Shown one piece after another: positions 17,163-24,894 of a stretch of DNA of 64,000 nt. Position 1 is the stretch's first letter. Every line of letters begins with the position of its first letter. A program made the translations under genes and the position numbers. Source of the DNA: VRUE01 sp963819755 (GTDB lineage Bacteria > Actinomycetota > Thermoleophilia > Solirubrobacterales > 70-9); contig CAWFXB010000002.1 in the NCBI GenBank assembly GCA_963819755.1, positions 124,001-188,000 of the forward strand. The letters run 5' to 3'. The notes beneath the pieces are model-generated. The model ran no database searches. It saw only the letters and a list, made by a program, of their open reading frames with translations, and was not told where the DNA came from.

Positions 17163-17954
17163 ATGACGAGCACTCTGAAAGAACTGGCCAGTGTCGACGG
17201 CCTAATCACCCCCACCGCGGAGGCGACGGTGCCGATGAAGGACGACGGGCTCTACCGCGGCGACGGCGCCTTCGAGGTGATCCGCCTCTATGAGGGCAAG
17301 CCCTTCGCGCTCGCAGACCATCTGGACCGGCTGGAGCGCTCCTCCGCCTCGATCAGGCTCGAGTTCGACCGCGCCGCTCTGGAGCGGGAGATCGACGCGC
17401 TGCTGAGCGAGGCCGGCGGGCCGGATGGACAGCTGCGCTTGATCGTCACCCGCGGCGGTCGCCGCATCGCCGCGATCGAGCCGATCCCCGCACACGCCGA
17501 GACGCTGCGCCTCGCCACCGTCACCTATTCCCCGACCGTGATCCTCAACGGCGTCAAGTCGCTCTCCTATGCCGCCAACATGCAGGCGACGCGACTGGCA
17601 AAAGAGCAGGGAGCCGACGAGGCTGTCCTGGTCCAGCCCGATGGAACCGTGCTCGAGCCGCCCACCTCAGCGATCTTCTGGGTCTCCCCGCTGGGAAAGC
17701 TGCGCACGCCCGCTCTCGACGTCGGCGTGCTCGAGTCGATTACCCGCGATCGCCTGGTCAAGGCCCTCGACGTCGAGGAGGGCACCTGGCAGGTCGCCGA
17801 TCTGCGCGCCGCCGGAGAGGCCTTCCTCGCCTCGACCACGCGGGAGATCCAAGCGGTCTCCGCGATCGACGGCAATGCCCTGCCCGAAGCGCCCGGGCCC
17901 CGTACCCGCGAGGCGCAGAAGGCCTTCGCGGCGACCCTGGGGCGAGAGCTTTGA
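17163..17954 (+). CDS. Class IV PLP-dependent aminotransferase
   Basis: A 263-residue fold-type IV PLP enzyme (branched-chain aminotransferase / aminodeoxychorismate lyase family). The Schiff-base Lys is in NGVKSLSYAANMQATRLAKE (~residue 129), the PLP-phosphate region in EPPTSAIFWV and ASTTREIQAVSAIDG, and the family start RGDGAFEVIRLYEGKPFALADHLDRL is intact. Which member it is cannot be decided. It is placed inside a fatty-acid oxidation operon (18 nt after thiolase), which is unusual. Confidence 0.85.
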   Translation: MTSTLKELASVDGLITPTAEATVPMKDDGLYRGDGAFEVIRLYEGKPFALADHLDRLERSSASIRLEFDRAALEREIDALLSEAGGPDGQLRLIVTRGGRRIAAIEPIPAHAETLRLATVTYSPTVILNGVKSLSYAANMQATRLAKEQGADEAVLVQPDGTVLEPPTSAIFWVSPLGKLRTPALDVGVLESITRDRLVKALDVEEGTWQVADLRAAGEAFLASTTREIQAVSAIDGNALPEAPGPRTREAQKAFAATLGREL

Positions 17955-17987
17955 ACTCCACGACGCAAACGAGAAAGCGATGGTGAG

Positions 17988-19157
17988 ATGGACTTTCAGC
18001 TGAGCGACGAGCAGCGCCTGATTTCCGAAACCGCGCGTGAATTCGCCGACAAGGAGATCGCCCCGCGGGTCAAAGAGAACGACCGTGCCGCCCGCTTCGA
18101 CCGCGAGCTGGCGAGCAAGCTGGGCGAGGTCGGCTACCTCGGTGCGCCGGTCGCCGAGCAGTACGGCGGCCGTGGCCTCGACTACATCGGCTACGGGCTG
18201 ATCGTCGAGCAGGTCGGCCGCGCCGACTCCTCCGCCCGCACCGTCGTCTCAGTGCAGACCTCGCTGGTCGCCGGCTCGATCGAGAAGTGGGGCAGCGAGG
18301 AGCAAAAGCAGAAGTGGCTGCCCAGGCTCTGCTCGGGCGAGGCGCTCGGCTGCTTCGGCCTGACCGAGCCCGACACCGGCTCCGATGCCGCCAACCTGCG
18401 CACCCGCGCGACCAAGACCGACTCCGGCTGGTCGATCAGCGGCCAGAAGATGTGGATCTCGCTCGGCAACTTCTCCGAGGTGGCGCTGATCTTCGCCCAG
18501 ACCGATCCGGAGAAGAAGCACCGGGGTCTCGCCTGCTTCCTCGTCCCGACGGCGAGCGAGGGCTTCACCACGCAGGAGATCCACGGCAAGCTCGGGCTGC
18601 GCTCCTCCGACACCGCGGAACTCTCACTCGACAACGTCGAGGTCGGCGAGGACGCGATGCTGGGCGAGATCGGCGACGGCTTCAAAGTCGCGATGAGCGC
18701 CCTCGACAACGGTCGCTACAGCGTCGCCGCCGGCTGCGTCGGCATCTGCGACGGCTGCGTCGAAGCTTCGGTCGCCTATTCCAAAGAGCGCAAGCAGTTC
18801 GGCGTACCGCTGGCCCGCTTCCAGCTCGTCCAGGAGATGATCGCCGACATGATCGTCAAGCGCGATGCGTCACGAATGCTCGTCTACCGCGCCGGCCTAC
18901 TAAAGGACGAAGGAAAGCCGAACACGACGGAGACCTCGGTGGCGAAGCTGCACGCGACCGAGGCGGCGGTCGAATGCGCCAATCTGGCCATCCAGGTGCA
19001 CGGCGGCGCCGGCTACGTCGACGACTACCCGGTCGAGCGCTACCTGCGCGACGCGCGGGTGACGACCCTCTACGAGGGAACGTCGCAGATCCAGAAACTG
19101 ATCATCGGCCGCGCCGCGACCGGGATCAACGCGATGACGCCGATGGAGGCCGAGTAG
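17988..19157 (+). CDS. Acyl-CoA dehydrogenase
   Basis: A 389-residue short-chain-type acyl-CoA dehydrogenase; FAD-linked first step of beta-oxidation. Signatures: ALGCFGLTEPDTGSDAANLR (FAD/substrate loop), QKMWISLGNFSEVALIFAQT, KQFGVPLARFQL, and the C-terminal AIQVHGGAGYVDDYPVERYLRDAR with the catalytic Glu expected in YEGTSQIQKL. GAGATG-type start at 17988; it abuts the enoyl-CoA hydratase gene without a gap. Confidence 0.94.
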   Translation: MDFQLSDEQRLISETAREFADKEIAPRVKENDRAARFDRELASKLGEVGYLGAPVAEQYGGRGLDYIGYGLIVEQVGRADSSARTVVSVQTSLVAGSIEKWGSEEQKQKWLPRLCSGEALGCFGLTEPDTGSDAANLRTRATKTDSGWSISGQKMWISLGNFSEVALIFAQTDPEKKHRGLACFLVPTASEGFTTQEIHGKLGLRSSDTAELSLDNVEVGEDAMLGEIGDGFKVAMSALDNGRYSVAAGCVGICDGCVEASVAYSKERKQFGVPLARFQLVQEMIADMIVKRDASRMLVYRAGLLKDEGKPNTTETSVAKLHATEAAVECANLAIQVHGGAGYVDDYPVERYLRDARVTTLYEGTSQIQKLIIGRAATGINAMTPMEAE

Positions 19158-19931
19158 GTGGCCGAGCTTGTCGAGACCTCGCTGGACGAGCCTCACGTCG
19201 CCCTGCTGCGACTGAACCGACCCGAGGCCCGCAACGCCCTCTCGCCGGAGGTGATGGACCAGCTGATCACCGAGCTGGAGCGCCTCGACCCCGGCCCTGA
19301 CGTGCGCTGCATCGTGATCGCCGGATCCGAGAAGGTCTTCGCCGCGGGGGCCGACATCAAGGCGATGAGCGAACGCAGCTTCGCCGAAGCCCTCACCCAC
19401 CCATCCTCTTCGTTCTGGCGCCGCCTTGCGGCGGTGAAAACTCCGACGATCGCCGCCGTCTCCGGCTACGCCCTGGGCGGAGGCTGCGAGCTGGCCCTCG
19501 CCTGCGACATGATCGTCGCCTCCGGCACCGCCGTGTTCGGCCAGCCCGAGATAACCCTCGGCATCATCCCCGGCGGTGGCGGTACGCAACGACTGGCGCG
19601 GGTGATCGGCAAGCAGCGGGCAATGGAGCTCGTGCTCACCGGGCGCCGCTTCGACGCAAGCACCGGCTTCGAGCTGGGGCTCGTCAACAAGGTTGCGGAG
19701 AACGGGGGCTGGCTCGAGGAGGCGCTGGCGCTGGCCCACACAGTCGCCGAGCAGCCGCCGATCGCCGCCAGGCTCGCCAAACAGGCCGTTATCGCCGCCG
19801 AGGAGACGGCACTCGCCGCCGGGCTCGAGAACGAGCGGCGCCTCTACGAGCTGGCAATGGCGACCGACGACCGGGTCGAGGGGATGAAAGCCTTCCTCGA
19901 GAAGCGCGTGCCGAAGTTCGAAGGCAAATGA
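19158..19931 (+). CDS. Enoyl-CoA hydratase/isomerase
   Basis: A 257-residue crotonase-family enzyme that hydrates 2-enoyl-CoA. The oxyanion-hole elements are AAGADIKAM and VSGYALGGGCELALACDM; the two catalytic Glu positions of hydratases are both acidic here (GGGCELALACD and FGQPEITLGIIPGGGGTQRL). GTG start immediately after the dehydrogenase stop, and its own stop overlaps the next ATG (ATGA), so the three genes are translationally coupled. Confidence 0.94.
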   Translation: MAELVETSLDEPHVALLRLNRPEARNALSPEVMDQLITELERLDPGPDVRCIVIAGSEKVFAAGADIKAMSERSFAEALTHPSSSFWRRLAAVKTPTIAAVSGYALGGGCELALACDMIVASGTAVFGQPEITLGIIPGGGGTQRLARVIGKQRAMELVLTGRRFDASTGFELGLVNKVAENGGWLEEALALAHTVAEQPPIAARLAKQAVIAAEETALAAGLENERRLYELAMATDDRVEGMKAFLEKRVPKFEGK

Positions 19932-21112
19932 TCGCCGTAGAGCGGGTCGGCGTCGTCGGCGCCGGCACGATGGGCGCCGGGATCGCCCAGATCGCGGCGC
20001 TCGGCGGTTACGAGACCCGCTTGCACGATCCGGTCCCAGCGGCACTTGCGACAGGGATCGAACGGCTACGCTCGGCACTGGCCAAAGGCACCACGAAGGG
20101 CCTGTGGAGCGAGGAGGACGCCGACGCCGCCAGCGGCCGGGTCGGCGCCGCGACGAGCCTCGACGACCTCGGCGAATGCGATCTGGTGGTCGAGGCGGCG
20201 CCCGAGGACCTGAAGTTGAAGCGGGAGCTGTTCGCCGCACTCACGGAGACCTGCGGTTCGCGGGCAATCCTCGCCAGCAATACCTCCTCCCTGCCGGTAA
20301 CGGCGATCGCCACGGGGGTCCCTCACCCCGAGCGCGTAGTCGGCATGCACTTCTTCAACCCGCCGGCGCTGATGAAGCTGGTTGAGGTCGTCGCCACCGC
20401 GGACTCGGGCGAGGCCGCCCTCGAGGCGACCACCGAGGTCGGCCGCCGCATGGGACGTACGCCGATCCGCGCCAAGGACAGCCCCGGGTTCATCGCCAAC
20501 CGACTAGCCCGCCCCTTCAGCCTGGAGTCGCTGCGGATGCTCGCCGAGGGAGTCGCGGACGCCCAGACGATCGACCGCGTCTGCCGGCTTGGCGGCGGCT
20601 TTCGCATGGGCCCGTTCGAGCTGATCGACCTGATCGGCCTCGACGTCAACCTCAGCGTCGCCCGCTCCTTCTACAGCCAGGGTGGCGAGCCCGAGCGCTG
20701 GCGCCCAAGCACTATCCAAGAGAGAATGGTCGGCGAAGGCCTGCTCGGCCGCAAGGGCGGCCGCGGCTTCTACGAATACAACGACGGCCCGCACCGTGAG
20801 GCCGATCTCGACCTGGGTATCGATGCGCCGACGCTCGACCCGGCTGATCTAGCGAAGATCGATCCGGCCGCAGAGACGATCCTCCTGCGCCTGTTCGCCC
20901 AGATTGCCAACGAGGCGGCCTTTGCGCTCGAAGAGGAGATCGGCTCACCCACCGATATGGACACCGCGATGCGGCTCGGCTTCAACTGGCCCCGCGGACC
21001 GCTGGAGCTGACCGAGCTGATCGGGCCCGGAACTGCAGCGCGCTTACTTGAAGAGCTGCATGAGCAGCACGGCGACGCCTACCGGCCCGCGCCTCCCCTC
21101 AGGGCTGCCTGA
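19928..21112 (+). CDS. 3-hydroxyacyl-CoA dehydrogenase
   Basis: A 394-residue NAD-dependent enzyme of the 3-hydroxybutyryl-CoA dehydrogenase family. The NAD motif GVVGAGTMGAGIAQIAAL is at the N-terminus; ASNTSSLPVTAIA and HPERVVGMHFFNPPALMKLVEVV contain the catalytic Ser, His and Asn, and DSPGFIANRLARPFSLESLRML marks the C-terminal domain. At 394 residues it has a duplicated C-terminal 3HCDH domain (EAAFALEEEIGSPTDMDTAMRLGFNWPRGPLEL). It completes the beta-oxidation set. Confidence 0.93.
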   Translation: MIAVERVGVVGAGTMGAGIAQIAALGGYETRLHDPVPAALATGIERLRSALAKGTTKGLWSEEDADAASGRVGAATSLDDLGECDLVVEAAPEDLKLKRELFAALTETCGSRAILASNTSSLPVTAIATGVPHPERVVGMHFFNPPALMKLVEVVATADSGEAALEATTEVGRRMGRTPIRAKDSPGFIANRLARPFSLESLRMLAEGVADAQTIDRVCRLGGGFRMGPFELIDLIGLDVNLSVARSFYSQGGEPERWRPSTIQERMVGEGLLGRKGGRGFYEYNDGPHREADLDLGIDAPTLDPADLAKIDPAAETILLRLFAQIANEAAFALEEEIGSPTDMDTAMRLGFNWPRGPLELTELIGPGTAARLLEELHEQHGDAYRPAPPLRAA

Positions 21113-21374
21113 GGCGGAACATCGCCTCGTCGACGTAGCACCAGCTCCAGTCCTCGCCCGGCTCAGCCGAGCGAATCAGCGGGTGCCCGCTCTGTTCGTG
21201 GTGAGCGGTCGCGTGTTTGCCGGGGGAGTTGTCGCAACAGCCGATATGTCCGCAGCTCTGGCACATCCGCAGATGCACCCAGCTCATCCCCAACTTCAGG
21301 CACTCCTCGCAGCCCGCAACCTCGCCCGGCGGGTCGAAGTACTCGACCGAGTCGATGTGCGTGCAGATCGCCAT
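21099..21374 (-). CDS. UBP-type zinc finger protein
   Basis: A 91-residue stand-alone zf-UBP domain: CEEC, HLRMCQSCGHIGCCDNSPGKHATAHHEQSGHPL, with the Cys and His ligands spaced as in the ubiquitin-binding zinc fingers of eukaryotic USPs. Bacterial single-domain versions are common in actinobacteria and have no known partner. Its 3' end overlaps the 3-hydroxyacyl-CoA dehydrogenase 3' end by 14 nt. Confidence 0.88.
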   Translation of the reverse strand: MAICTHIDSVEYFDPPGEVAGCEECLKLGMSWVHLRMCQSCGHIGCCDNSPGKHATAHHEQSGHPLIRSAEPGEDWSWCYVDEAMFRLRQP

Positions 21375-21395
21375 CCAAATCCGACCTTAGAGCAT

Positions 21396-21409
21396 GGCCC
21401 GATCGGGCC
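21396..21409. repeat. 14-bp perfect palindrome GGCCCGATCGGGCC
   Basis: A gap-free palindrome sits between the divergent zinc-finger and coiled-coil genes. It could be an operator. No partner site was seen. Confidence 0.3.
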
Positions 21410-21493
21410 TCACAAACTCAGACATTCGTCTGCTGTGACAAAGAGTTACAATTAGCGCGCCACACGTCACACCTGGCTCCCTAGTCTGGAGAT

Positions 21494-21985
21494 ATGGAGG
21501 CAATGCGACAGAGCTGGACAGACGACCGTCTCGACGATCTATCCCACCGGATGGACGAACGCTTCGACCAGGTCGAAGGGGAGATGGACCAGCGCTTCAA
21601 ACGAGTCGAAGACGAGATGAAGGCTGGCTTCAAACAGGTCGACGGCGAGATGAAAGCCGGCTTTGATCGGGTCGATAGCGAGATGAAGGCTGGCTTCGAT
21701 CGGGTCGATGGCGAGATGAAGGCAAGCGCCAAAGAGCTGCGCGGGGAGATCAAAGAGCAGGGGAAGGAACTTCGAGGCGAGATCGCCGGCGTCGAAGCGC
21801 GTCTCCGCACCCAGGCAAACGAACACCGTGCCGAGAGTTGGGAACAGTTCGACAGGGTCCACGAGGACATGCGGCAGATGAACGCCGCGATACTCGGGCT
21901 CCATCAGACGATGACCCGAATCGCCTGGTCCGCGGCAATCACGCTACTCGCGGGTGTCATCGGCGTGCTGCTCGCCAGCCTCTGA
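21494..21985 (+). CDS. Hendecad-repeat coiled-coil protein with C-terminal membrane anchor
   Basis: A 163-residue acidic protein made largely of 11-residue repeats of the type GEMKAGFDRVD. The DNA repeats in exact 33-nt steps at 21581, 21614, 21647, 21680 and 21713, the last three repeats being near-identical. Such hendecads form right-handed or straight coiled coils. A single membrane helix ends the chain (AWSAAITLLAGVIGVLLASL), so the rod projects from the membrane. Start ATG 21494 (MEAMRQSWTDDRLDDL). A frameshifted paralogue with the same N-terminal sequence pattern lies at 33754-34100. Function unknown. Confidence 0.75.
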   Translation: MEAMRQSWTDDRLDDLSHRMDERFDQVEGEMDQRFKRVEDEMKAGFKQVDGEMKAGFDRVDSEMKAGFDRVDGEMKASAKELRGEIKEQGKELRGEIAGVEARLRTQANEHRAESWEQFDRVHEDMRQMNAAILGLHQTMTRIAWSAAITLLAGVIGVLLASL

Positions 21986-22030
21986 CCCAGATCGGCCAGC
22001 CTTGGTCGCAACCCCGGCCGCTCATCTGCA

Positions 22031-22525
22031 ATGGTCCCCGAGATGAGCGGCGCCAATGGAGGTGGGGAGCCGATCACCGAGGAGGGGATCGTCGCCCTGC
22101 GCGAGGAAATCGAGCAGCTGGAAGGCCCTGGCCGGACCGCGATGGCGGCCCGCATCAAGGTCGCGCGCGAGGAAGGCGACCTCAAGGAGAACGCCGAGTA
22201 CCACATCGCCAAGGACGACCAGGCGCATCTCGAGACCAAGATCAAGCGGCTGCGCGAGCGGTTGCGCACCGCGGTCGTGGTCGAGGTCGACGGTGGTGCA
22301 GACTGCTTCAGCTTCGGTCGCACCGCCGAGGTCCTCGACGAGGAGAAAGGCGCCGTCAACACCTGGACGCTAGTCGGCTCGACCGAAGCCGACCTCGCCG
22401 CCGGCCGGCTCTCAGCCGAGTCGCCGATCGGCCAGGCATTGATGAACGCAGAGCCAGGCAAGCCGGTCGAGGTGCAAACCCCACGCGGCAGCAAGACCTT
22501 CGTCGTCCAGAAGCTGGTCGGCTAG
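22031..22525 (+). CDS. greA: Transcription elongation factor GreA
   Basis: A 164-residue GreA: N-terminal antiparallel coiled coil (residues ~18-80) ending in the acidic tip EEGDLKENAEYHIAKDDQ, whose D-x-x-E-N-x-x-Y signature stimulates RNA cleavage in backtracked polymerase, and a C-terminal FKBP-like domain (VNTWTLVGSTEADL ... ISAESPIGQAL-type segment). ATG 22043 (MSGANG) is an alternative start. The stop codon overlaps the next gene's start by one base (TAGTG). Confidence 0.93.
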   Translation: MVPEMSGANGGGEPITEEGIVALREEIEQLEGPGRTAMAARIKVAREEGDLKENAEYHIAKDDQAHLETKIKRLRERLRTAVVVEVDGGADCFSFGRTAEVLDEEKGAVNTWTLVGSTEADLAAGRLSAESPIGQALMNAEPGKPVEVQTPRGSKTFVVQKLVG

Positions 22526-23457
22526 TGGCCGTTCCAGACTTTCAGTCGCTGATGCGCCCGCTGCTCGAAGCACTGTCCGACGACCGCGATCACTCAATTA
22601 AGTCCATCCGACGGGATCTCACCAGCCATTTCTCACTCAGCGATGCGGATATCGAAGAACGTATTCCCAGCGGCCGCGTTACGACGTTTCAAAATCGGGT
22701 CGGATGGGCCACGACCTATCTCTTCCGAGCGGGACTGATAGAGCGGCCTCAGCGTGCGGTTTACCGCATAACCGAGCGGGGCCATGAAGTCCTCGAAGCC
22801 AATCCCAAGAGGGTGGATCTTGCGGTCCTATCGCAGTTCGAGCAGTTCGAAGAGTTCAGGAGCAAGCGCAACGCGCGAGCGCCACGAGCACAGAGCGTTG
22901 AGACCACCGAAAATCAGACGCCCGAGGAACGTATCCAGAGCGCCTACAAGGAGCTTCAGTCCGCGCTTGCCGATCAGCTCCTGGAACGCGTGCGGGAACA
23001 GAGCGCCTCCTTCTTTGAGCAACTCGTTCTCGACGTCCTGCGGGCAATGGGCTACGGGGGACTGCGGGAACAGGATGCTGAGCGCCTGGGACGGACGGGA
23101 GACGAAGGCGTCGACGGAGTGATCCGCGAAGACCGCCTCGGCCTCGACATGATTTACATCCAAGCAAAGAAATGGTCCGACACGGTAGGCCGACCCGAGA
23201 TTCAGAAATTCGTCGGAGCCCTGCAGGGGCAGCAGGCGACGAAGGGTGTCTTCCTCTCGACCTCCTTATTCAGCTCAGACGCAATTGAGTATGCGGCGCG
23301 AGTGTCGCCGAGGGTCGTTCTGGTGGACGGAGACCAACTGGCTCAATTGATGATCGAACACGGCGTTGGAGTGACTACGTCGGATAGCTATCGACTCAAA
23401 CGCTTAGACCTCGGCTATTTCGAAGTCGAAGATGATTCAGCGGGCGAGAGCGCGTAG
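22525..23457 (+). CDS. Mrr-type restriction endonuclease
   Basis: A 310-residue Mrr-family protein. The N-terminal winged-helix domain (VPDFQSLMRPLLEAL ... IERPQRAVYRITERGHEVL, residues 1-95, Mrr_N) recognises DNA; after an Arg-rich linker comes the PD-(D/E)xK nuclease (EQLVLDVLRAMGYGG, then GRTGDEGVDGVI with the catalytic Asp, and YIQAKKW with Q-x-K). Mrr enzymes cut methylated DNA, so no partner methylase is needed and none is seen. GTG 22525 shares a base with the greA stop. Base composition is lower in GC than greA, suggesting separate origin. Confidence 0.88.
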   Translation: MAVPDFQSLMRPLLEALSDDRDHSIKSIRRDLTSHFSLSDADIEERIPSGRVTTFQNRVGWATTYLFRAGLIERPQRAVYRITERGHEVLEANPKRVDLAVLSQFEQFEEFRSKRNARAPRAQSVETTENQTPEERIQSAYKELQSALADQLLERVREQSASFFEQLVLDVLRAMGYGGLREQDAERLGRTGDEGVDGVIREDRLGLDMIYIQAKKWSDTVGRPEIQKFVGALQGQQATKGVFLSTSLFSSDAIEYAARVSPRVVLVDGDQLAQLMIEHGVGVTTSDSYRLKRLDLGYFEVEDDSAGESA

Positions 23458-23497
23458 GGCGCCCAGTGGGATCGCTGCTTTCCGAAGATCCAGTGCC

Positions 23498-24508
23498 CTA
23501 AGAACCGGGCGCGGGGGCAATCTCAGTCGGCTCGCCGCCCGGAGCCCAGTGGGCCTCGGGGCTGGGCGGGGTGTCGCGGAGGTACCACTCGGCGTCGAGG
23601 GCGCCCATGCAGCCGGTGCCGGCGGCGGTGACCGCCTGGCGGTAGGTGTGGTCGACGACGTCGCCGACTGCGAAGACACCGGCCAGGTTGGTTTTGGTCG
23701 AGCCGGGCTCGGTGCGGATGTAGCCGTCCTCGTCGGTGTCGACCTGGTCGACGACGACCTCCGATTTCGGGATGTGGCCGATTGCGACGAAGGCGCCTTC
23801 GGTGCCGAAGTCCTCGGTCTCCCCGGTCTCGGCGTTGCGCAACCGCACGTGATCAAGATTGCCGGCGTCGCCGCCGGCGAACTCCTCGGGGATGAAGGGG
23901 GTCTTGAACTCGATGTTGGGCCGCTCAGCGGCGCGCTCGCGCATGATGCTGGAGGCGCGGAACTCGTCGCGGCGGTTGACGATGGTCAGCTCGCTGGCGA
24001 ACTTGGAGACGAAGATCGCGTCCTCCATCGCCGAGTCGCCGCCGCCGATCACGATCACCTTTTTGCCCTTGAAGAAGGCGCCATCGCAGACGCCACAGGT
24101 GGAGACGCCGCAGCCGCTCAACTCCATCTCGCCGGGAATGCCGAGCCGGCGGGGCTCCGCGCCCATCGCCAGGATCACGGTCTTGGCAACGTGCTCCTCG
24201 TCGCCGAGGAAAACCCTGTGGACGCCGCCGTCCTCGCTGAGCTCGACCCGGTCGACGTCGTCGGTGACGAAGCGGGTGCCGAACCGCTCCGCTTGGGCAC
24301 GGAACTGGTTCATCATCTCCGGCCCCATGATCCCGTCGGGGTAGCCGGGGTAGTTCTCGACGTCGGTCGTGTTCTGCAGCTGGCCACCCCACTGGAAGCC
24401 CTCGAACACCAGGGGCTCGAGGTTGGCCCGCGCCGTGTAGAGGGCGGCGGTATAGCCGGCCGGCCCACCGCCGACGACGATCACGTTCTCAATCTTCTTT
24501 TCAGTCAT
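23498..24508 (-). CDS. trxB: Thioredoxin reductase
   Basis: A 336-residue low-molecular-weight thioredoxin reductase (NADPH to thioredoxin). FAD motif VIVVGGGPAGYTAALYTARA, redox site STCGVCDGAFF (C-x-x-C, here CGVC rather than the common CATC), NADPH motif IVIGGGDSAMEDAIFVSK, and the second FAD motif LAGVFAVGDVVD are all present. ATG 24508 (MTEKKIENVIVV) gives the standard N-terminus; the frame runs on to 24571 without resemblance. The preceding AT-rich operator-like DNA is described separately. Confidence 0.93.
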   Translation of the reverse strand: MTEKKIENVIVVGGGPAGYTAALYTARANLEPLVFEGFQWGGQLQNTTDVENYPGYPDGIMGPEMMNQFRAQAERFGTRFVTDDVDRVELSEDGGVHRVFLGDEEHVAKTVILAMGAEPRRLGIPGEMELSGCGVSTCGVCDGAFFKGKKVIVIGGGDSAMEDAIFVSKFASELTIVNRRDEFRASSIMRERAAERPNIEFKTPFIPEEFAGGDAGNLDHVRLRNAETGETEDFGTEGAFVAIGHIPKSEVVVDQVDTDEDGYIRTEPGSTKTNLAGVFAVGDVVDHTYRQAVTAAGTGCMGALDAEWYLRDTPPSPEAHWAPGGEPTEIAPAPGS

Positions 24509-24894
24509 TTCTGCCGCCTGAAAGTCTAATACTTTACTTTTTATAGTAACACCTTGATGCCGGACTTTCACCGCCTATGCGCCGATAAGAGATCGCAGCG
24601 CTGCTGCTGGACTGAAGGGCGCCTACGGCTTCGGCGACGTGCCGTTCGTGGTGCCGCATGCATTGCAGATCCACGTGATAGCCGCTTGGCCTGTAATCCC
24701 TCGATGGACAGTCGGTTTCTTGCATTTGCCGTTGCAATACCTGCTGCTGGAGGTAGTCATAGGAAAGGACCGTAGCTGAAGGTGGGCGGGCAATAACGGC
24801 CGATTTCAAACTGACCCGCTACCCTGGTTAGGGGTTTCTGCGACTCCGTAAGTGCTTCGGCGATGCGAACTAAGGGACAGAGGGAGAGCCGCAG
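24509..24894. other. 386-bp intergenic region without a supported gene
   Basis: Apart from the trxB promoter region, this stretch has irregular, lower-GC sequence. A 91-codon minus-strand frame (24534-24809) has no family resemblance and ordinary noncoding composition. The segment around 24810-24840 has a small hairpin (ACCCTGGTTAGGGG). It may be decayed mobile DNA, but nothing can be identified. Confidence 0.4.
24521..24549. promoter_or_regulatory. AT-rich tandem inverted repeats upstream of trxB
   Basis: Two inverted repeats adjoin: AAAGT-CTAAT-ACTTT (24521-24535) and TTACT-TTTTAT-AGTAA (24534-24549). They lie 13-41 nt upstream of the trxB ATG in a strongly AT-rich patch of an otherwise GC-rich region, so they probably hold the promoter and a redox-regulator binding site. 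The regulator is unknown. Confidence 0.4.

Noticed and set aside
18900..20240. 446-codon minus-strand frame opposite beta-oxidation genes
   Set aside because: Shadow frame; enoyl-CoA hydratase and hydroxyacyl-CoA dehydrogenase motifs are on the plus strand.
21581..21745. 33-bp direct repeats considered as a CRISPR-like array
   Set aside because: Repeats are contiguous without spacers and in frame with an 11-residue protein repeat.
24534..24809. 91-codon minus-strand frame upstream of trxB
   Set aside because: No recognisable family, mixed codon use, and overlap with the trxB promoter region.
24805..24850. Possible insertion-sequence end (hairpin ACCCTGGTTAGGGG near CAAACTGACCCGCT)
   Set aside because: Looked like a transposon terminus, but no transposase fragment, second end or target duplication could be found.
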